Shown: positions 36,394 through 48,395, numbered from the stretch's first letter. The stretch is DNA of 64,000 nt from Talpa occidentalis (GCF_014898055.3 NW_023601433.1:19643641-19707640), one strand, 5' to 3'. The notes: generated by a model not told the origin, from the sequence alone. Made by a program: numbers and translations.

Positions 36394-36888
36394 GACTCAG
36401 AATGGCAATAAACAATGTTATTATTGACGCTTCTAAGATAGGGAGTGATTTGTTTCATTCAGTAGATGTATATATCAAATACCAGCTGTGTTAACTGAAA
36501 ATCACATCCTACTTGAAGCACCCCGACAGTGTATGCTTTAACTCAGAATCACTTCCAAGGGGCAGATGTCTCTTCCACAGGGCTCCCGGTGTCTCCTCTG
36601 AGGCACTGCTCATCAGGGCTTCAATTTCAGGTTGAACCAAGTCTCTTCCAAGGCTGAATTAGGTCTTCTGAGACCAGAAAGCTCCCAAAGAATTCCTGAG
36701 TCCTCTTAGTGGAGAGGTCCATCTCCCATTGGCACTAAAGAACAAAAGCCATCTTGGTGGCTAATAAATTATTATTGGTATTTGATTCACAGAAACCTTA
36801 TCAGGTTTGTGTCTGAGGGGCGAATAGAAAAAACAGGAAGTAAATATCCTAGTCAGGATGCCCAGCAGGAACTTGGAAATATCAGAAT
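36394..36888. other. Short unique spacer before the macrosatellite
   Basis: No repeat or gene recognised. Ordinary composition up to the abrupt start of the GC-rich array at about 36889. Confidence 0.5.
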
Positions 36889-37756
36889 TGGGAGGGCCGG
36901 GGGCGGGGCCTGAGGCTCATCAGCGCTGCCTGGCCAGGTGAGGACTCTTCCGCTTTGAGTGATGCTGGGTTGCCAGGTGCTTTCTGCACCTACCTGTCTG
37001 CCTGCAGTTTTGGAGGAGGCCGTGGTAGCAGACAGTCCGAGGCTTGCAGGGTTTGCCCTCCCTGATGGTGACCCCGCCCCTCAGTCTATGGCGTCTTTGG
37101 GCACAAGGCCTGCCCCTGAGGGTGTGAGTGCGAGAGGAGGCTGCAGGTGTGCCCCAGGGGAAGGTTTACCGTTCCCCAAGGGGGACGTTGGCCTCCTTCC
37201 CCCATGGGGGAAGAGCGTCCCCTTTCCCCATGGGGTAGGGGCCACCCTGCCCCCTTGGGGCTGAGGGTACCCAACCCACTCACCAGCCCGCCCCCACACC
37301 CCGCGGCTCTATGAAATGCACCTTTGCACAGGCAGAGTCAGGTGGGCGGGGTCATGCTCTAGCCGGGGGCGGAGTCTGGGGCTCAGCAGCGCTGCTGGGA
37401 CAGGTGCGGACTCTTCCCTTTTGAGTGGTGCTGGCTTCCCCGGGGCTTTCCGTGCCGGCCTGTGTGCCTGCAGTTTTGGAAGAGGCCGCGGTCGCCGCTT
37501 GTCCCTGGCTTACAGGGGGTGCTCTCCCATGACAGGGACCCCGTCCTCTGTCTGGGCGACTGCTGGAGCACGGCCGGGCCGCTGGGGCTGTGAATGCGAG
37601 AGGAGGGTGCAGGCGTGCCCCGGGAGGAAGATTTGGGCTTCCCCCGAGGAGAAGAGAGCCCTGTTCTCCCATGGGGGAGGAAAGTTCAGTACCCCCAATG
37701 GGTGCAGAGGTGGCCCCAGCCCCGTGGGGGCTGAGTGACCCCGAACACCCTCACCA

Positions 37757-37770
37757 GCGCCCCCTAGCGG
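37757..37770 (-). promoter_or_regulatory. CTCF-core-like motif in macrosatellite unit (intact form)
   Basis: gcgccccctagcgg; its reverse, ccgctaggggggcgc-like with a single-base shorter G run, fits the known CTCF core (CCNNNAGGGGGCGC). Near-matches with one or two changes occur once per unit at 38223, 39202, 39669, 41067, 42001, 42468, 44332, 44799 and 45266, always in the same orientation. CTCF binding is inferred. Confidence 0.6.
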
Positions 37771-40600
37771 CGGCCCTAGTAAGTGCAACTGTGCGCAGCC
37801 AGATTTGGGTGGGCGGGGTCAGGCTCCGGCCAGGGGCGGTGCCTCGGGCTCATCAATGCTGCTGGGCCAGGTGTGGACTCTTCCCCTTTGAGTGGTGCTG
37901 GCTTGCCCGGGGCTTTCCGCGCTGGCCTGTGTGCCTGCAGTTTTGGAAGAGGCCGCGGTCGCTGGTTGTCCCTGGCTTACAGGTGTGCCCTCCCCTGACA
38001 GGGACCTCTGCCCTCTGTCTAGGGCGTCTGCGGGCGCACGGCCCCGCCGCTGGGGCTGTGATTGTGAAATGAGGGTGCAGGGGTGCCCAGGGAGGAAATT
38101 TTGGGCTTCCCCGAGAGGAAGAGGGCCCCATTCCCCCATGGGGGAAGACAATCCTGTACCCCCATGGGTGCAGAGGTGGCCCCAGCCCGGTGGGGGCGGA
38201 GGGTCCCCGAACCCCCTCACCAGCGCCCCCTAGCCGCGGCCCTAGGAAGTGCACCTGTGCGCAGCCAGAGTCGGGTGGGCGGGGTCAGCTCCGACCAGGG
38301 GCGGAGCCTGGGGCTCATCAGCGCTGCTGGGCCAGGTGAGGACTCTTCCCCTTTGAGTGGTGCTGGCTTGCCCGGGGCTTTCCGCGCCGGCCTGTGTGCC
38401 TGCAGGTTTGGAAGAGGCCGTGGTCGTCGCTTGTCCCTGGCTTACAGGGGGTGCCCTCCCCTGACAGGTACCCCAGCCCTCCGTCTAGGGCGTCTGCGGG
38501 CGCACGGTCCCGCCGCTGGGGCTGTGAGTGCGAAAGAGGTTGCAGGCGTGCCCCGGGAGGAAGATATGGGGGGAGGAAAGTTCATACACCCATAGGTGGA
38601 GAGGTGGCCCCAGGCGGTTTGGGCTAGGGTCCCAGAACCCCCTCACCAGCGCCGCCTAGCGACGGCCCTAGGAAGTGCACCTGTGCGCAGCCAGAGTTAC
38701 GTGTGCGGGGTCAGGCCTTGGCCGGCGGAGGAGCCTGGGCCTCATCAACGCTGCTGGGCCAGGTGCGGACTCTTCCCCTTGGAGTGGTGCTGGCTTGCCC
38801 GAGGCTTTCCGCGCCAGCCTGTGTGCCTGCAGTTTTGGAAGAGGCCGCGGTCGCCGCTTGTCCCTGGCTTACAGGGGGTGCCCTCCCCTGACAGGGACCG
38901 CGGCCCTGTGTCTAGGGCGTCTGCGGGAGCACGGCCTCGCCGTTGGGGCTGGCTTACAGTGGGAACCCTCCCCTGACAGGGACCCCGGGAATCCGTCTAG
39001 GGCGTCTAAGGGAGCACGGCCCCGCCGCTGGGGCTGTGAGTTCGAGAGGAGGGTGCAGGCATGTGCCGGGAGGAAGATTTGGGCTTCCGCGAAGGGGAAG
39101 AGGGCCCCTTTCTTCCATGGGGTAAGACAATCCCGTAACCCCATGGGTGCAGAGGTGGCCCCAGCCCCGTGGGGTCTGAGGGACCCCGAACCCCCTCACC
39201 AGCGTCCCCTAGCGGCGGCCCTAGGAAGTGCACCTGTGCGCAGCCAGTGTCCGGTGGGCGGGGTCAGGCTCTGGCCAGGGGCGGAGCCTGGGGCTCATCA
39301 GCGCTGCTGGGCCAGGTGAGGACTCTTGCCCTTTGAGTGGTGCTGGCTTGCCCGGGGCTTTCCGTGCCGGCCTGTGTGCCTGCAGTTTTGGAAGAGGACG
39401 CGTTCGCTGCTTGTCCCTTGAGAACAGGGTGTGCCCTCCCCTGACAGGGACGCGGCCCTCCATCTAGGGCGTCTGCAGGCGCACGGCCCCGCCATTGGGG
39501 CTGTGAGTGCCAGAGGAGGGTTCAGGCGTGCCACAGGAGGAAGGTTTGGGCTTCCGCCGAAGGGAAGAGATCCCCGTTCCCCCATGGGGGAGGAAAGTTC
39601 CGTATCCCCATGGGTGCAGAGGTGGCCACAGCCCGGTGGGGGCGGAGGGTTCTAGAACCCCATCACCAGCGCCCCCTAGAGGTAGCCCTAGCAAGTGCAC
39701 CTGTGCGCAGCCAGAGTCGGAAGGGCGGGGTCAGGCTCCGGCCAGGGGAGGAGCCTGGGGCTCAGCAGTGCTGCTGGGCTAGGTGCGGAATCTTAGCCTT
39801 GGAGTGCTGCTGGCTTGCCCGGGGCTTTCCGCGCCGGCCTGTGTGCCTGCAGTTTTGGAAGGGGGAGCGGTCGCCCCTTGTCCCTGGCTTAAAGGGGTGC
39901 CCTCCCCTGACAGGGACCCCGGCCCTCCGTCTAGGGCGTCTGCGGGCGCACGGGCAGCCACTGTGGCTGTGAGTGCGAGAGGAGGGTGCAGGCATGCCCT
40001 GAGAGGAAAGTTCGGGTTTCCGCGATGGGGAAGAGGGCTCCGTTCCCCCATGGTGGAGGAAAGTTCCGTACCCCCATGGGTGCAGAAGTGGCCTCAGCCC
40101 GGTGGTTGCTGATGGTTCCCAAACCCCCTCACCAGCGTCCCCAAACGTCGGCCCTAGTAAGTGCACCTGTGCGCAGCCAGAGTCGGGTGGTCGGGGTCAG
40201 GCTCCGGCCAGGGGCGGAGCCTGGGGCTCATGAGCGCTGCTGGGCCAGTCGCGGACTCTTCCCCTTTGAGTGGTGCTGGCTTGCCCGGGGCTTTCCACGC
40301 CGGCCTGTGTGCCTGCAGTTTTGGAAGAGGCCGCGGTCGCCGCTTGTCCCTGGCTTACAGGGATTGCCCTCCCCTGACAGGGACCGCGGCCCTATGTCTA
40401 GGTCGTCTGCATGCAGTCGGCCCCTCCGCTGTGGCTGTGAGTAGTAGAGGACGGTTCAGGCGTGCCCCGGGAGGAAGGTTTGGGATTCCGCGAAGGGGAA
40501 AGGGCCCCGTTCCCCATGGGGGAGGAATGTTCCATACCCCCATGGGTGTAGAGTTGGCCCCAGCCGTGTGGGGGCGGAGGGTACATGAACCCCCTCACAA

Positions 40601-40614
40601 GCGCCCCCTAGCGG
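40601..40614 (-). promoter_or_regulatory. CTCF-core-like motif in macrosatellite unit (intact form)
   Basis: Exact gcgccccctagcgg, preceded by cctcacaa where most units read cctcacca. Same orientation as in the other units. Confidence 0.6.
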
Positions 40615-41533
40615 CGGCCCATGGAAGTGCACCTGTGAACAGCCAGAGTCGGGTGGGCGGGGTCAGGCTCCGGCCAGGGGCGGAGCCTGGGGCTATCAGC
40701 GCTGCTGGGCCAGGTGCGGACTCTTCCCCTTTGAGTGGTGCTGGCTTGCCCCGGGCTTCACATGCCGGCCTGTGTGCCTGCAGTTTTGGAAGAGGCCGTG
40801 GTCGCTGCTTGTCCCTGGCTTACAGGGTGTGTCCTTCCCTGACAGAGACCCCGGCCCTCCGTCTAGGGCGTCTGTGGTCGCACGGCCGCGCCGCTGGGGC
40901 TGTGAGTGTGAGAGGAGGGTGCAGGTGTGTGCCAGGAGGAAGATTTGGGCTTCCGCGAAGAGGAAGAGAGCCCCGTTCCCCCATGGTGGAAGACAAACCC
41001 GTATCCCCATGGGGGCAGTGGTGGCCCCTGCTCCGTGGGTTTTGAGGGTCCCCGAACCCCTCATCAGCGCCCCCTACCGGCGGCCATTGGAAGTGTACCT
41101 GTGCGCAGGCAGAGTCGGGTGGGCGGGGTCAGGCTCCGGCCAGGGGCGGAGCCTGGGGCTCATCAGCGCTGCTGGGCCAGGCGCGGACTCTTCCCCATTC
41201 AGTGGTGCTCGCTTGCCCTGGGCTTTACGCACCGGCCTGGCGCCTGCAGTTTTAGAAGAGGCCGCGGTGGCCACTTGTCCCTGGCTTACAGGGGTTGCCT
41301 TCCACTGACTGGGACCCCGCCCTTCCTTCTAGGGCGTCTACGGGAGCACAGCCCCGCCGTTGGGGCTGTGAGTGCGAGAGGAGGGTGCAGGCGTGCCCCG
41401 GGAGGAAGGTTTGGGCTTCCGTGAAGTGGAAGCGGGCCCAGTTCCCCCAAGCGGGAGGCAAGTTCCGTACCCCCATGGGTGCAGAGGTGGCCTCAGCCCG
41501 GTGGGGTCGGAGGGTCCCCGAACCCCCTCACCA

Positions 41534-41547
41534 GCGCCCCCTAGCGG
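41534..41547 (-). promoter_or_regulatory. CTCF-core-like motif in macrosatellite unit (intact form)
   Basis: Exact gcgccccctagcgg followed by cggccctagg; this is the most consensus-like copy. It contains two CpG sites, so binding would be expected to depend on methylation. Confidence 0.6.
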
Positions 41548-44500
41548 CGGCCCTAGGAAGTGCACCTGTGCGCAGCCAGAGTCGGGTGGGCGGGGTCAGG
41601 CTCCGGCCAGAGGCGGAGCCTGGGGCTCATCAGCGCTGCTGGGCCAGGTGCGGATTCTTCCCCTTTGAGTGGTGCCGGCTTGCCCGGGGCATTCCGTGCC
41701 GGCCTGTGTGCCTGCAGTTATTGAGGAGGCCGCGGTCGCCGCTTGTCCCTGGCTTACAGTGGGTACCCGCCCCTTACAGGGACCCCGGCCCTCCATCTAG
41801 GGCGTCTGCGGGCGCACGGCCCCGCTGCTCGGGCTGTGAATGCGAGAGGAGTGTGCAGGCGTGCCCAGAAGGAAGATTGGGACTTCCCCCGAGGGGAAGA
41901 GGGCCCCACTCCCCCATGGGGCAAGACAATCCCATATACCCATGGGTGCAGAGGTGGCCCCAGCCCCGTGGGGGCTGAGGGTTCCATTACCCCCAAACCC
42001 GCGCCCCCAAGCGGCGGCCCTAGTAAGTGCACCTGTGCGCACACAGAGTCGGGTGGTCGGGGTCAGTCTCCGGCCAGGGGCGGAGCCTGGGGCTCATCAG
42101 CGCTGCTGGGCCAGGTGAGGACTCTTCCCCTTGAGTGGTGCTGGCTTGCCCGGGGCTTTCCGCGCCGGCCTGTGTGTCTGCAGTTTTGGAAGAGGCTGCT
42201 GTCGCCGCTTGTCCCTGGCTTACAGGTGGTGCACTCCTCTGACAGGAACCGCGGCCCTCCGTCTAGGGCGTCTGCGGGCGCACGGCCCCGCCGCTGGGGC
42301 TGTGAGTGCGAGAGGAGGGTGCAGGCGTGCCCCGGGAGGAAGATTTGGGTTTCCCCCGAGGGGAAGAGAGACCCGTTCCCCCATGGGGGAGGAAAGTTCC
42401 ATACCACCATGGGTGAAGAGGTGGCCCCAGACCGGTGGGGGCGGTGGGTCCTCAAACCCCCTCACCAGCGCCCCCTAGAGGTGGCCCTATTAAGTGCACC
42501 TGTGCACAGCCAGTGTACGGTTGTCGGGGTCAGGCTCCGGCCAGGGGCGGAGCCTGGAGCTCATCAGCGCTGTTGGGCCAGGTGCGGACTCTTCCTCTAT
42601 GAGTGGTGCTGGCTTGCCCGGGGCTTTCCACGCAGGCCTGTGTGCCTGCAGTTTTGGAAGAGGCCGTGGTCGCCACTTGTCCCTGGCTTACAGGGTTTGT
42701 CCTCCCGTGAGAGGACCCCGGCCCTCCATCTAGGGCTTCTGTGGGCGCACGGCCCCGCCGCTGGGGCTGTGAGTGCGAGAGGAGGGTGCAGGCGTGCTCC
42801 GGGGGGAAGATTTGGGATTCCCCCGAGGGGAAGAGAACCCCGTTCCCCCATAGGGGAGGAAGTTCCATACCCCCATGGGTGCAGAGGTGGCCCCAACCCT
42901 GTGGGGGCAGAGAGTCCCAGAAACCCATCCCCAGCGCCCCCTATAGGCGGCTCTAGGAAGTGCAACAGTGCGCAGGCAGAGTCGGGTGGGCAGGTACAGG
43001 CTCCGGCCAGGGGCGGAGCCTGGGGCTCATCAGCTCTGGTGTGCCAGGTGCGGACTCTTCCCCTTTGAGTGGTGCTGGCTAGCCCGGGGCTTTCCGCCTC
43101 GGCCTGTGTGCCTGCAGTTTTGGAAGAGGCCGCGGTCGCCGCTTGTCCCTGGCTTACTGGGGGTGCCCTCCCCTGACAGGGACACAGGCCCTCCGTCTAG
43201 GGCGTCTGCGGGTGCACGGCCACGCGTGCACTGTGAGTGCGAGTGGAGGGTGCAGGCGAACCCCGGGAGGAAGGTTTGGGATTCCGCGAAGGTGATGAGG
43301 GCCCCGTTCCCCCATTGGGGAGGAAATTTTTGTACCCCGATGGTTTCAGAGGTGGCCCCAGCCCGGTGGGGGCGATTTGTACTCGATCCCCCTCACCAAC
43401 GCCACCTAGCAGCCGCCCTAGGAAGTGCACCTGTGCGTAGCCACTGTCGGGTGGGCGGGGTCAGGCTCCGGCCAGTGGTGGAGCCTGTGCCTCATCAGCG
43501 CTGCTGGGCCAGGTGCGGACTCTTCCCCTTTGAGTGGTGCTGGCTTGCCCGGGGCTTTCTGCGCCAGCCTGTGTGCCTGCACTTTTGGAAGAGGCCGCGG
43601 TCGCCACTTTTCCCTGACTTACAGGGGGTGCCCTCCACTTACAGGGACCCCGGCCCTCCGTCTGGGGCGTCTGCGGGCGCACGGCCCCGCCCCTGGGCTG
43701 TGAATGCGAGAGGAGGGGGCAGGCGTGCCACAGGAGGAAGATTTGGGTTTCTCCCGAGGGGAAGAGAGACCCGTTCCCCCATGGGGGAGGAAAGTTCCAT
43801 ACCACCATGGGTGCAGAGGTTGCCCCGGCCCCGTGGGGGCTGAGGGTCCCCGAACCACCTCACCAGCGCCCCTAGCTGCGGCCCTAAGAAGTGCACCTGT
43901 GCGCAGCCAGAGTCCGGTGGGCAGGGTCAGGCTCCAGCCAGGGGCGGAGCCTGGGGCTCATCAGCGCTGCTGGGCCAGGTGCGGACTCTTCCCCTTTGTG
44001 TGGTGCTGGCTTGCCAAGGGCTTTGCGCGCCGGCCTGTGTGCATGCAGTTTTGGAAGAGGCCATGGTCGCCGCTTGTCCCTGGCTTACAGGGGCTGCCCT
44101 CCCCTGACAGGGACCCCGGCCCTCCGTCTAGGGCATCCGCGGGCGCACGGCCCCGCCGCTGGGGCTCTGAGTGCGAGAAGAGGGTGCAGGCGTGCCCCGG
44201 GAGGAAGGTTTGGGCTTCCGCGATTGGGAAGAGGGCCCCGTTCTCCCATGGGGGAGGAAAGTTCCATACCCCATGGATGCAGATGTGTCCCCTGCCCGGT
44301 GGGGGCGGAGGGTCCCCAAACCCCCTCACGAGCGCACCCTAGCGGCGGCCCTAGGAAGTGCACCTGTGCGCACACAGAGTCGGGTGGGCGGTGTCAAGCT
44401 CCCGCCAGGGGCGGAGCCTGGGGCTCTTCAGCATTGCTGGGCAAGGTGAGGACTCTTCCCCTTTGAGTGGTGCTGGCTTGCCCGAGGCTATCCGCGCTGG

Positions 44501-45724
44501 CCTGTGTGCCTGCAGTTTTGGAAGAGGCCACTGTCGCCGCTTGTCCCTGGCTTATTGGGGGTGCCTTCCCCTGACAGGGACCCCGGCCCTCCGTCTAGGG
44601 CGTCTGCGGGCGCACGGCTCCGCCGCTGGGGCTGTGAGTGCGAGAGGAGGGTGCAGGCGTGTGCCGGGAGATAGATTTGGGCTTCCGCGAACGGGAAGAG
44701 GGCCCCGTTCCCAATGGGGGAAGACAATCCCGTACCCCCATGGGTGCAGAGGTGACCCCAGCGCCATGGGGGCTGAGGGTCCTCGAACCCCCTCACCAGC
44801 GCCCCCTAGAGGTGGGCCTAGGAAGTGCACCTGTGCACACCCAGAGTCGGGTGGGCCGGGTCAAGTTCCGGCCAGGGGCGGAGCCTGGGGCTCATCAGCG
44901 CTGCTGAGCCATGCGGACTCTTCCCCTTTGAGTGGTGCTGCCTTGCCCGGGGCATTCCACGCTGGCCTGTGTGCCTGCAGTTTTGGAAGAGGCCGCGGTC
45001 GCCGCTTGTCCCTGTCTTACATGGTGTGCCCTCCCCTTACAGGGACCCCACCCCTCCGTCTAGGGCGTTTGCGGGCCCACGGCCCCGCCCCTGGGGCTGT
45101 GAGTGCAAGAGGAGGTGCAGGCGTGCCCCGGGAGGAAGATTTGGGCTTCTCCTGAGGGGAAGAGAGCCCCGTTCCCCCATGGTGGAGGAAAGTTCCGTAC
45201 CTCCATGGGTGCAGAGGTGGCCCCAGCCCCGTGGGCGCTGAGGGTCCCCGAACACACTCACCAGCGTCCCCTAACGGCGGCCCTAGGTAGTGCACCTGTG
45301 CGCAGCCAGAGTCGGGTGGGCGGGGTCAGGCTCCGGCCAGGGGCGGAGCCCGGGGCTCATCAGCGCTGCTGGGCCAGGTGAGGACTCTTCCCCTTTGAGT
45401 GGTGCTGGCTTGCCTGGGGCTTTCCGCGCCGGCCAGTGTGCCTGCAGTTTTGGAAGAGGCCGCGGTCGCCGCTTGTCCCTGGCTTACAGGGGTTGCCCTC
45501 CCCTGACAGGGACCGCGGCCCTCCTTCAAGGGCGTGTGCAGGCGCACGGCCCTGCCGCTGGGGCTGTGAGTGCGAGAGGAGGGTGCAGGCATTTTCCGGG
45601 AGGAAGGTTTGGGTTTCCGCGAAGGGGAAGAGAGCCCCGTTCCCCCATGGGGGAAGACAATCCCGTACCCCCATGGGTGCAGAGGTGGTCCCAGCCTCTT
45701 GGGGGCTGAGGTTCCCCGAACCCT

Positions 45725-46682
45725 GCACTTACAAATATATTAATATCTAAGGAAGGAGGTTTAGAGAGGTTAATTACTTTTTCCAAGGTTACCTATATAT
45801 GACATTCACTCAAAAGAAACAATGACTAATTATTGAGAAACTACACTGTACTTTTGTAGAATTGATTGTGTTCTATTGATCAAGATATAGAGAGACTGTT
45901 GTGATAAAACTGACTTTTCAATGGCAGGGAATAAAAGCAATATAAATAAGTTTTAAAATATCCAACAGAGAAATATCAAATGGTGATAGGATCTGTACAA
46001 ATGATCGAAACAAACCCATTGAATTTTCAATAACATATAGGATAACATCAAAATATGAAACCCTTCAGGATATTTTTAATAAAATGTATGCATCTGTAAA
46101 GCTATGAAAACATTATTCTTTAATGGAAATTATTAGACTTAAATAAATGACAATATGAACTCTATTTACGGACCAGGATGCACCCAGCAAAGTTTGGGAG
46201 AAATCACAATTGCAGAGGGGAGCACGGACAGGCAGAAATGACTGAATCACCCTGCAGTAAGAAAAAGGAGGTCAGTGTTTCATGTGGACAAAGGAGAAGG
46301 AATTGTGAGATAAGGTCACAGATATTCACAGAAACTCGTCACTCAGAACTTCCTAATTCAGGGTGATGGCCTGACCTACATGATAATTGTGAAAACGGAG
46401 AGAGGTGTTGGAGAGTGGAGTGAATTGTATAATTTGTGTTTGAGAAAAATCTCTTTGCATTGGAGAAACTAGATTGTAGGAGAACAAGAATGCAACAGGA
46501 AAACAACGGAGAAACTTGCGGTAGACAAAGAGTGAGGAGTGGGTCAGAGTGGTACGTTGCTTAGGATGTTAGCTAATAGGGCTGATTTGGATAGATATAG
46601 AAAGTGAGGGAAAGACAGAAATTAAAGATGCTGCCAAACGTTCTATCCTGAGCAACTTGGTAGATGTAATTGCTATTTGCTT
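45725..46682. other. AT-rich unique sequence right of the macrosatellite
   Basis: Composition drops from GC-rich to AT-rich within a few bases at 45725. No gene or named repeat is seen. The whole stretch recurs at 56391-57342 after the gap. Confidence 0.5.
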
Positions 46683-46955
46683 TTTTAATAAAATTATTTA
46701 TTTATTTATTTATACAAGCCCTGGGTACAGTCAGAAGTGCGGGAGGGCGAGAGAATTCACCAGAGCCGGAGCAGAGAACAGAATAGGCAGAATGACGAGA
46801 TACACTGCTGAGGGGAGCAGCGGGCACAACAGGAGAGTTCTATGGCGCCATGTGAGACCCTTGCTGGTGGTCAGGGATCGAACCTGTGCTGCAGATGCTG
46901 CGGGCAGCATCGCAGCCTTGTACTCAACTGCTGCGCCACCAGGGGAAGCCCATGC
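46683..46955 (-). mobile_element. tRNA-headed SINE, antisense
   Basis: (ATTT)n tail at 46690-46710, reversed body (ccctgggtacagtcagaag) and reversed head (gcgccaccaggggaagccc). Target duplication is unclear. Repeated at 57343-57617. Confidence 0.87.
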
Positions 46956-47124
46956 TTTTTGTTTTTTTTTAAGTTTTATTTTTATTTGCTGAATTCAGAG
47001 AACAAAGAGTAGAGGTTTGGGTAGATAAAAGATTGGTGTAGTTGAAGAAGTGAGATTCCATCTTCTTTTATAAGAAATCATATCATACCACTCTAATATC
47101 TAACAATGATTTATTGATATATAA

Positions 47125-47503
47125 TGTTGTGGGGAAGAATCAAGGTGGAGACCCTGTTGCAGGCGTGAAAGAATTCACCAGAGACAGATGAGAACAGACC
47201 AGGTGAATTTATTGAAATACACTGCTAAAAGAAGCAGAGAGTGAAACAGGAGGGGTGTACTGCTCAGAGTTTGAGTCCCAAGTCTCTCTTTATACTCTAG
47301 ACACCATTGACTGGTTAGAGTGACTAGTCTTGGGTGTGTCCTGACTGATGATCTGAATCAGCATAGAGGATCATCAGTTCTGGGTCTCACCAGCTTAAGG
47401 TCCATGTTTCCATGGCAGTTCCATCCATACTCCCTTTATCATTCCAGCCTACCAAACTTGCCTGCTGGCCAAGGAGTGGGGGCTTGGTTTTCAAATTTTT
47501 AAC
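47125..47503 (-). mobile_element. LTR, antisense, probably split by a second LTR
   Basis: Starts TGTTGTGGGG. In reverse it shows a TATA-like tataaagagagac (47295), the signal caataaattcacc (47205) and a U5-like ctctggtgaattctttcacg. It resembles the next LTR (47510-47914) in layout. Its far end probably lies beyond that insertion, near 47950. Confidence 0.55.
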
Positions 47504-47509
47504 GATACC

Positions 47510-47914
47510 TTGACAGACCAGAGGTGCAGGGATGAAAAATTTCACCAGAGGCTGACTGGAGAACAGAAAAGGCACATTTGTTCAAATACACTGCTAAGAG
47601 AAGCAGCTGGGGAGACAGGCAAGATCTGCAAGTGAAGACAGATTTGGGGCTCCCTTTTATAACTGGTTTTGTCAGTTTTGCTTTGGGGAGTGAGTTTTGG
47701 GCTGGTTAGTGCAGGGGTGTCTGATCCTGGGGGGTTGATCTTTGACCCAGAATATGTCCTGGCCTTTCCTCCACATACCTGGTCAAAGGGATCCATCTTA
47801 CGGTTTGGGACCCAGAGCAGCCTTATCAATTCTCTCTGAGTTCAAGCCTCCCAAACGTTCCTGCTGGGCAATGGGTGGGGTTTAATTTTAACCTTATTTA
47901 ATGCTACCCCACCA
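47510..47914 (-). mobile_element. LTR, antisense, nested in the previous LTR
   Basis: About 405 bp with gatacc at 47504-47509 and 47915-47920, a 6-bp duplication. In reverse it begins TGGTGGGG and ends GGTCTGTCAA, with a TATA-like ttataaaaggg (47655). Diverged from its neighbour but collinear. No retroviral coding sequence nearby. Confidence 0.6.
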
Positions 47915-48395
47915 GATACCATTTGGTTTCTGTTTTCCTGCCACAGTGGATACTTTCCTATGTGATTTACATTCCCTCTTCCTGGTCTTCACCTGTCTGC
48001 ATCTGTGAAATTCAGAAGTCTCCACTGCAGAAACAATTCAAAGCATGCACTTTATGACTTAACACTCTTACATCAGTAAGTGTCAAGTAAATTACCAAAA
48101 AGGGAACCCCAATTCCCCAAAGGCTAAACACGGAAGCAATTCTACATTTTCTACATTTTCTGACAATTAAGTTGAAAGTTATGGTACAATCAAAAGAGCA
48201 AAAGTGGGTTGAATCGGGTTGCTTTATTTTTTTATTGCTCATTCCCTGTCAAAACCATGTTTAAATACCAAATATTAAAACATGTGCCCATCAAATAAGC
48301 AAAAATAATATAAATTCTGGAAAAAGGAAAGAAAATACTGTGATTTCCAGAGAAAGGATCATGTTGTCACTCCTGCAGTATACATCTGGCCCAAC

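Larger units (their letters stand above)
36889..45724 (+). repeat. GC-rich macrosatellite, about 19 units of about 466 bp
   Basis: The landmark gcagttttggaagagg recurs at about 37002, 37471, 37938, 38402, 38830, 39384, 39850, 40316, 40783, 41249, 41711, 42181, 42648, 43115, 43580, 44047, 44512, 44979 and 45445. Most steps are 462-470 bp; one is 428 and one 554. All units are head to tail. Each has, in order, a gcgccccctagcgg-type motif, GC boxes (gtgggcggggtc, aggggcggagcc), ccagGTGAGG or ccagGTGCGG, a polypyrimidine-AG, gctGTGAGT and a cccccatggggg palindrome. The array begins and ends inside a unit. Many overlapping open frames exist on both strands, but since 466 is not a multiple of 3 the frame changes from unit to unit, so I do not read them as a repeat protein. 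I do not recognise the family. Confidence 0.95.

Noticed and set aside
41743..43068. Open frame of 441 codons in the macrosatellite, and many similar ones
   Set aside because: The repeat length is not a multiple of three, so each unit is read in a different frame; both strands are open; composition is that of any GC-rich DNA. No domain is seen.
36889..45724. CRISPR array or bacterial repeat system
   Set aside because: Units are 466 bp with no short repeat-spacer pattern, and the surroundings are clearly mammalian.
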